Source: Pseudomonadota bacterium (GTDB lineage: Bacteria; Pseudomonadota; Gammaproteobacteria; Xanthomonadales; Xanthomonadaceae). Taken from it: a stretch of DNA of 11,510 nucleotides. The notes under the pieces are model-generated. The model made no database searches and was not told the origin of the DNA. It saw only the letters and a list, made by a program, of their open reading frames with translations. The DNA lies in the NCBI GenBank assembly GCA_023423605.1, contig JAFAFF010000068.1, forward strand, positions 1 to 11,510. Reading direction: 5' to 3'. This document shows, in pieces, positions 8,646 to 11,510 of the stretch. The position numbers and the translations under genes are program-made. The first letter of the stretch is position 1. Every line of letters starts with the position of its first letter.

Positions 8646-8673
8646 AGTCTAGCAGGATGTCGGGACCTGTCAT
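8646..8673 (-). promoter_or_regulatory. Sigma70-type promoter candidate for corC
   Basis: On the - strand: -35 ATGACA (8673-8668, 5 of 6 to TTGACA), 16-bp spacer, -10 TAGACT (8651-8646, 4 of 6). The start of transcription would be near 8639, giving a leader of about 34 nt. An inverted repeat, TGCACCC/GGGTGCA with arms 8673-8679 and 8689-8695, lies just upstream of the -35 box and could be an operator or a hairpin of the upstream message. Confidence 0.5.
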
Positions 8674-8716
8674 GCACCCTCGGGTGGCGGGTGCAGGAGC
8701 CGGCGTGGCCGCCGGT

Positions 8717-9298
8717 TCAGCCGCCGTCGACGGGCCGCGCGGGCGTGGCGGGCGGCTCGTCTTCGGCAGGCAGGTCAAGGCTGTAGGTGCAACCGGCCAG
8801 GGTCTTGCCGGGATGGCTCTGCACCGTGGACACGCTGAGGATGATCGATTCGATCTGCGCTTCGCCACTGGCGGCATCGGTGATGTCGCGGCTGACCAGT
8901 TCCCGTCCGGCCATGAACTTGCCGTCAGCGTCGTAGGCCGTTTCCAGCGTCAGTTCTTGGGCAAGCGGATGGGGATCGGCCTGGTCCAGTACCGCCATGA
9001 TGCTGGCGCCGGCCAGGGCGACATGCTCGGTACGGTGGCCGAACACGGTCAGCGGCTGGGCCAGTCGGAATTCGCTCATGAACTGGTTGCCCTGCGGCAG
9101 CGGCTGCAGGCCGGCGGCCACCGCCTTCAGTGGATCGGCCACCAGGGCAGTGAACGCTGCATGCGCCGCCACATCCTGGCGGCATTCGACCAGCGCGGCC
9201 ACGTCCACCGGGGCGCCTTGGGCGGCCGGAGCAGCGGCAAGCATCAGCAGGGGCAGGGCAGAGCGCAGCAGCACGGGCGGTAATCCATGAAAGGTCAT
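8717..9298 (-). CDS. Unknown secreted/periplasmic protein
   Basis: 193 residues from the ATG at 9298; I do not recognise the family. A probable Sec signal peptide spans about 1-28: R12, a hydrophobic L-P-L-L-M-L-A-A-A core, then A-A-Q-G before A-P. There is no lipobox Cys. The mature part has two cysteines (C39 in V-E-C-R-Q-D and C170 in L-A-G-C-T-Y) that could form one disulfide. The tail is Pro/Glu/Asp-rich and probably disordered. No transmembrane segment follows the signal. A GTG at 9316 in frame is an alternative start that adds six residues. There is no clear Shine-Dalgarno; a TATCAT box 7 nt upstream suggests a leaderless message. It lies between ybeY and corC on the same strand, flanked by gaps with palindromes, so it is probably its own unit. 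Codon use resembles its neighbours, and the signal peptide supports a real gene. Confidence 0.75.
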   Translation of the reverse strand: MTFHGLPPVLLRSALPLLMLAAAPAAQGAPVDVAALVECRQDVAAHAAFTALVADPLKAVAAGLQPLPQGNQFMSEFRLAQPLTVFGHRTEHVALAGASIMAVLDQADPHPLAQELTLETAYDADGKFMAGRELVSRDITDAASGEAQIESIILSVSTVQSHPGKTLAGCTYSLDLPAEDEPPATPARPVDGG

Positions 9299-9305
9299 GC
9301 CGGGA

Positions 9306-9311
9306 ATGATA
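9306..9311 (-). promoter_or_regulatory. Possible -10 box placing transcription start at the ATG (leaderless)
   Basis: TATCAT on the - strand matches TATAAT at 5 of 6 bases. Its downstream edge is 7 nt from the ATG at 9298, so transcription would begin at or next to the start codon. No -35 box is recognisable. This is consistent with the missing Shine-Dalgarno of the downstream gene, but weak by itself. Confidence 0.3.
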
Positions 9312-9375
9312 CCCACCTGACGCCGGGCACCGCCTCTGGGCGGACATGCCGCAGATTGTCGGCTTCGGGCGACAC

Positions 9376-9436
9376 GTAGCGCCGGGCTCTGCCCGGCTGG
9401 GGCTTTACCACGCAGCGGGGCAGAGCCCCGCTCTAT
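9376..9436 (+). repeat. SMAG/REP GTAG palindrome dimer, copy 1
   Basis: The forward element at 9376-9399 begins GTAG and has a GCCGGGC-TCT-GCCCGGC stem. A 13-nt linker GGGCTTTACCACG (9400-9412) follows, then an inverted element at 9413-9436 with a CGGGGC-AGA-GCCCCG stem and a degraded head (reads ATAG on the opposite strand). Heads face outward. The two halves could also pair with each other into one long hairpin. It lies beyond the ybeY stop in the gap before the unknown secreted gene. Confidence 0.85.
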
Positions 9437-9450
9437 CCATCATGCATCAA

Positions 9451-9509
9451 GTAGAGCCGGGCTCTGCCCGGCTGGGGCTTTATCGCACAGCGGGGCAGAG
9501 CCCCCCGGC
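9451..9509 (+). repeat. SMAG/REP GTAG palindrome dimer, copy 2
   Basis: The forward element at 9451-9474 has an intact GTAG head and a perfect AGCCGGGC-TCT-GCCCGGCT stem. The 13-nt linker GGGCTTTATCGCA (9475-9487) is followed by an inverted half at 9488-9509, which keeps only its inner GGGGC-AGA-GCCCC stem; the outer arm has decayed to C/G-rich sequence. It sits 5 bp from the ybeY stop codon and probably forms the 3' end of ybeZ-ybeY transcripts (inference). Confidence 0.83.
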
Positions 9510-9514
9510 ACTGC

Positions 9515-10000
9515 TCAGCGCTCGCCTGCGTAAGGGTCGGCGATGCCCAGTTCGGCGAGGATGTCGCGTTCCAGCTGCTCCATCGCCTCGGCTTCCTTGT
9601 CGTCCTCGTGGTCCCAGCCGAGCAGGTGCAGGGTGCCGTGCACCGTCAGGTGCGCGTAGTGCGCATTGAGCACCTTGCCCTGTTCGGCGGCTTCGCGCGC
9701 CACCACCGGCGCACAGATCACCAGATCGCCAAGCAGTGGAAACGTGACGCCCTTCGGCAGGCCTTCGGGCAGGTCAGCGGGAAAGCTCAGTACGTTGGTG
9801 GCGTAGTCCTTGCCACGGTAATGGCGATTCAGCGATTGCCCCTCCTTCGCGTCCACCAGGCGGATGGCCAGGTCGGCCTCGCGGATGCGGCCCTTCAGCG
9901 CGGCCGCCACCCAGCGGCGGAAGCTCACCGCCGATGGCAGGCCTGCACGCGGCAGGGCATAACTGACGCCGACATCGAGACGGACCGGACCCTTGGTCAT
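9515..10000 (-). CDS. ybeY: Endoribonuclease YbeY (16S rRNA maturation)
   Basis: A 161-residue UPF0054 family metalloprotein (E. coli YbeY is 155). It acts in the cytoplasm as a single-strand endoribonuclease needed for 16S rRNA 3'-end maturation and ribosome quality control. Seen in the protein: N-R-H-Y-R-G-K-D at 58-65, then T-N-V-L-S-F-P at 68-74; G-D-L-V-I-C at 91-96; and the zinc-binding histidines H121, H125 and H131 in [11 protein letters not shown]. All key residues are present. The ATG at 10000 overlaps the ybeZ stop as ATGA (9997-10000), so the pair is translationally coupled, as in many Proteobacteria. The stop at 9515-9517 is followed at once by palindrome dimers, which probably end this transcription unit. 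Confidence 0.96.
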   Translation of the reverse strand: MTKGPVRLDVGVSYALPRAGLPSAVSFRRWVAAALKGRIREADLAIRLVDAKEGQSLNRHYRGKDYATNVLSFPADLPEGLPKGVTFPLLGDLVICAPVVAREAAEQGKVLNAHYAHLTVHGTLHLLGWDHEDDKEAEAMEQLERDILAELGIADPYAGER

Positions 10001-10983
10001 GACGTGGCTCCCGGCTGGATCTCATGCAGATCGCGGCGGTCGTATGCGGTGACGATGCGTGCCACCAGCGGGTGGCGGACCACGTCGCGCGCTTCCAGGA
10101 AGGTGAAGCTCACGCCTTCCACGTCGCGCAGCACATCGATGGCGTCGCGCAGACCGGACTTCACGTGCTTTGGAAGATCGGTCTGCGTCAGGTCGCCGGT
10201 GACCACCGCCGTGGACCCATAGCCCAGGCGGGTCAGGAACATCTTCATCTGCTCGATGGTGGTGTTCTGTGCCTCGTCCAGGATGACGAATGCATCGTTG
10301 AGGGTGCGCCCGCGCATGTAGGCCAGTGGCGCGATCTCGATGACATTCTTTTCCAGCAGCTTCACCACTTTCTCCACGCCCAGCATCTCGTACAGCGCGT
10401 CATACAGCGGCCGCAGGTAAGGGTCCACCTTCTGGGTCAGGTCGCCGGGCAGGAAGCCGAGTTTCTCGCCTGCTTCCACGGCCGGGCGCACCAGGATGAG
10501 CCGCTGCACGTGCGATTCGTTCAGCGCTTCCACGGCGCTGGCGACGGCCAGGAACGTCTTGCCGGTGCCGGCCGGGCCGATGCCGAAGTTGATGTCGTGC
10601 GTGGCGATCTGGTGCAGGTACCGCGCCTGGTTGGCGCCGCGGCCGCGCACCGTGCCACGCTTGACCTTGATGGCCACTTCCTGCGCCTGGTAGGAACGTT
10701 CGGCGACATGCTCCACGTTGGCCTGGGTCAGCCGCAGGTGGATGGCATGGCTGTCGAAGGTGGTTTCCGCCGCTTCGGCGTACAGCGCTTCCAGCAGCTT
10801 CTGCGCTTCCAGGGCGGCTTCGGCGGGGCCGCTGACGCGGAACACGTGGCCACGGTTGGCGATCTCCACCCCGAGCTTGAGTTCGATCTGCCGCAGGTGT
10901 CCGTCGAACGGCCCGCTCAGGTTGGCCAGTTGTTCGTTGTTTTCCGGTGACAGGCTGAAATCCCGGTGTTCGATGCTCTTCAT
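9997..10983 (-). CDS. ybeZ: PhoH-family NTPase YbeZ
   Basis: A 328-residue cytoplasmic PhoH-like P-loop ATPase (YbeZ), partner of YbeY in RNA metabolism and heat-shock-linked ribosome upkeep. The N-terminal about 1-110 carries a small KH-like region (L-G-V-E-I-A-N-R-G at 37-45). The PhoH core then has Walker A G-P-A-G-T-G-K-T at 136-143, the [15 protein letters not shown] stretch at 167-181, Walker [10 protein letters not shown] at 232-240 (D236, E237), and V-T-G-D-x-T-Q at 261-267. All catalytic motifs are intact. The start is the ATG at 10983, where similarity begins; no Shine-Dalgarno is visible in the 17 bases upstream, which is odd for a housekeeping gene. In E. coli this gene directly follows miaB; here 373 bp with palindromes separates them, so it probably has its own promoter. 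I found no clear sigma32 or sigma70 promoter. Confidence 0.95.
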   Translation of the reverse strand: MKSIEHRDFSLSPENNEQLANLSGPFDGHLRQIELKLGVEIANRGHVFRVSGPAEAALEAQKLLEALYAEAAETTFDSHAIHLRLTQANVEHVAERSYQAQEVAIKVKRGTVRGRGANQARYLHQIATHDINFGIGPAGTGKTFLAVASAVEALNESHVQRLILVRPAVEAGEKLGFLPGDLTQKVDPYLRPLYDALYEMLGVEKVVKLLEKNVIEIAPLAYMRGRTLNDAFVILDEAQNTTIEQMKMFLTRLGYGSTAVVTGDLTQTDLPKHVKSGLRDAIDVLRDVEGVSFTFLEARDVVRHPLVARIVTAYDRRDLHEIQPGATS

Positions 10984-11245
10984 GATTGCAGAAGGGGCAG
11001 CAGTGCCTGCCCGTTACGGCTCTAGGGACAACAAGGTTAGCGCGCGCGCGGCCTGTGCGACCAGCGCCGGCTGCGCATACGCTGCGTTCTCCACACAGGG
11101 TGTGGGTGGCCGCGCGCAAAGCCTGTGGATAATGCCTGCCGACGCCTGTGCCGCAAGGGTCCGGATGGCGTGGTGAAAAATGTGCCAGGCGGTCGGTGGG
11201 TAGGCACATTGCAGCGGCAGGCAACCCGATGGCACGTGCAGCCGG
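10984..11245. other. ybeZ upstream region without a gene
   Basis: This is the non-palindrome part of the 373-bp gap between ybeZ and miaB. It contains an alternating CG run (11040-11050), a CCACAC-AGG-GTGTGG inverted repeat (11091-11105), an exact DnaA-box nonamer (11124-11132) and an AT-richer patch near 11171-11180. Open frames here are short, lack a ribosome binding site and resemble nothing I know. It presumably holds the ybeZ promoter on the - strand, but I cannot point to convincing -35/-10 boxes. Confidence 0.6.
11087..11132. promoter_or_regulatory. DnaA-box pair and palindrome upstream of ybeZ
   Basis: TGTGGATAA at 11124-11132 is, on the - strand, TTATCCACA, the exact consensus DnaA box. 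TTCTCCACA at 11087-11095 on the + strand differs by one base, at position 3. Between and overlapping them is a 6-bp-arm inverted repeat CCACAC/GTGTGG (11091-11096 / 11100-11105). The arrangement could bind DnaA or another regulator about 100-150 bp ahead of ybeZ. There is no AT-rich unwinding region or cluster of boxes, so it is not an origin. Confidence 0.4.
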
Positions 11246-11306
11246 GTAAAGCGGGGCTCTGCCCCGCTGCTCAGTAAAGCCCCAGCCGGGCAGAGCCCGG
11301 CTCTAC
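11246..11306 (-). repeat. SMAG/REP GTAG palindrome dimer, copy 3 (inverted relative to copies 1 and 2)
   Basis: Read on the - strand: an intact GTAG element at 11306-11283 (AGCCGGGC-TCT-GCCCGGCT stem), the 13-nt linker GGGCTTTACTGAG (11282-11270), then the inverted GCGGGGC-type element ending at 11246 with head GTAA. It has the same build as the dimers at 9376-9436 and 9451-9509. It is downstream of the miaB stop and upstream of ybeZ, so it is a plausible end for miaB transcripts. Confidence 0.85.
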
Positions 11307-11328
11307 GTTTCCTACGCGACGAAATTTC

Positions 11329-11348
11329 CGCCGGGCAGAGCCCCGCGG
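11329..11348. repeat. Degenerate SMAG/REP half-element
   Basis: A core related to the other palindromes survives: GGGC-AGA-GCCC at 11333-11343, with C/G flanks and no GTAG head. It begins 9 bp beyond the miaB stop codon and looks like a decayed copy. Confidence 0.55.
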
Positions 11349-11356
11349 GACGTGGC

Positions 11357-11510
11357 TCAACGCTCCACTACGCGTCCGCGTAACGAATTGCTCAGTGCTT
11401 CGGTGATCACCACATCCACGAACTGGCCGATCAATCGCGGCGGCGCCGGGAAATTCACCGAACGCATGTTCTCCGTCTTGCCGGTCAGCTCGTTCGCATT
11501 CCTGCGTGAG
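11357..11510 (-). CDS. miaB: tRNA-2-methylthio-N6-dimethylallyladenosine synthase MiaB, C-terminal end (rest outside window)
   Basis: Only the last 50 residues are in the window. They begin [20 protein letters not shown], followed by G-Q-F-V-D-V-V-I-T and S-L-R-G-R-V-V. This is the C-terminal TRAM domain of MiaB, the radical-SAM iron-sulfur enzyme that adds the methylthio group at A37 of tRNAs reading UNN codons. The radical-SAM cysteines are outside the window. The identification is helped by ybeZ-ybeY-ybeX following on the same strand, as in E. coli. The protein ends soon after the TRAM domain (G-R-V-V-E-R), shorter than the E. coli C-terminus, which has an extra tail. RimO, the related ribosomal-protein enzyme, is less likely given the T-G-K-T-E-N-M-R phrase and the location. 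Confidence 0.92.
   Translation of the reverse strand, partial: SRRNANELTGKTENMRSVNFPAPPRLIGQFVDVVITEALSNSLRGRVVER

Noticed and set aside
8717..9298. Lipoprotein signal in the unknown secreted protein
   Set aside because: There is no cysteine at the end of the signal peptide; the first cysteine is C39 in V-E-C-R-Q, outside a lipobox context.
10984..11060. Sigma32 heat-shock promoter for ybeZ, as known in E. coli
   Set aside because: A CTTGTTG-like sequence is present on the - strand, but no CCCCAT-type -10 box lies at a suitable distance.
11087..11132. Replication origin
   Set aside because: Only one exact DnaA box and one near-match, with no AT-rich unwinding region and no dnaA, dnaN, parA or gidA-type neighbours.
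11014..11235. Small 73-codon frame on the - strand in the ybeZ upstream region
   Set aside because: No ribosome binding site, no signal or motif, and it overlaps the DnaA-box and inverted-repeat features; chance open frame.

Overview
The window looks like chromosome from a Stenotrophomonas species, most likely the S. maltophilia group. The base composition is GC-rich and the proteins are of gammaproteobacterial (Xanthomonadaceae-like) type. The gaps between genes carry short palindromes that begin with GTAG, which match the SMAG class of REP elements described from S. maltophilia. There are eleven protein-coding genes, two of them cut by the window edges. I see no rRNA, tRNA, CRISPR array, prophage, transposase or toxin-antitoxin gene.

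Left block, + strand (1-5316). It opens with the C-terminal part of a NodT-family outer-membrane efflux protein, whose stop codon lies inside a GTAG palindrome. A tightly packed putrescine-type ABC transporter follows: potG (ATPase), potH and potI (permeases), joined by two ATGA stop/start overlaps. After a 99-bp gap with a good ribosome binding site comes sad, a succinate-semialdehyde dehydrogenase. Uptake of putrescine plus the last step of its breakdown (through GABA and succinic semialdehyde to succinate) is a sensible pairing, but the periplasmic binding protein potF is not here.

Junction (5317-5444). The + strand sad gene and the - strand corA gene converge on three tandem 43-bp repeats. 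Each has a 9-bp-arm hairpin, so the array is a likely two-way transcription stop.

Right block, - strand (5445-11510). Read from right to left it is miaB (partial), a 373-bp gap, ybeZ/phoH, ybeY, a gap with two palindrome dimers, an unknown secreted protein, corC/ybeX, a membrane protein with a DUF4105/Lnb-type periplasmic domain, and corA. This is the E. coli miaB-ybeZ-ybeY-ybeX-lnt order, with an extra gene inserted after ybeY, a DUF4105 protein in the place of lnt, and corA added at the end. The themes are tRNA modification, rRNA maturation, divalent-cation handling and envelope biology.

Most of the window is ordinary housekeeping and transport sequence. I did not find a convincing new multi-gene system. 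The points most worth following are the DUF4105/Lnb-domain gene in the lnt position, the 61-bp palindrome dimer with a conserved linker present three times around ybeZ-ybeY, the possible attenuator in the corC leader, and an exact DnaA box upstream of ybeZ.
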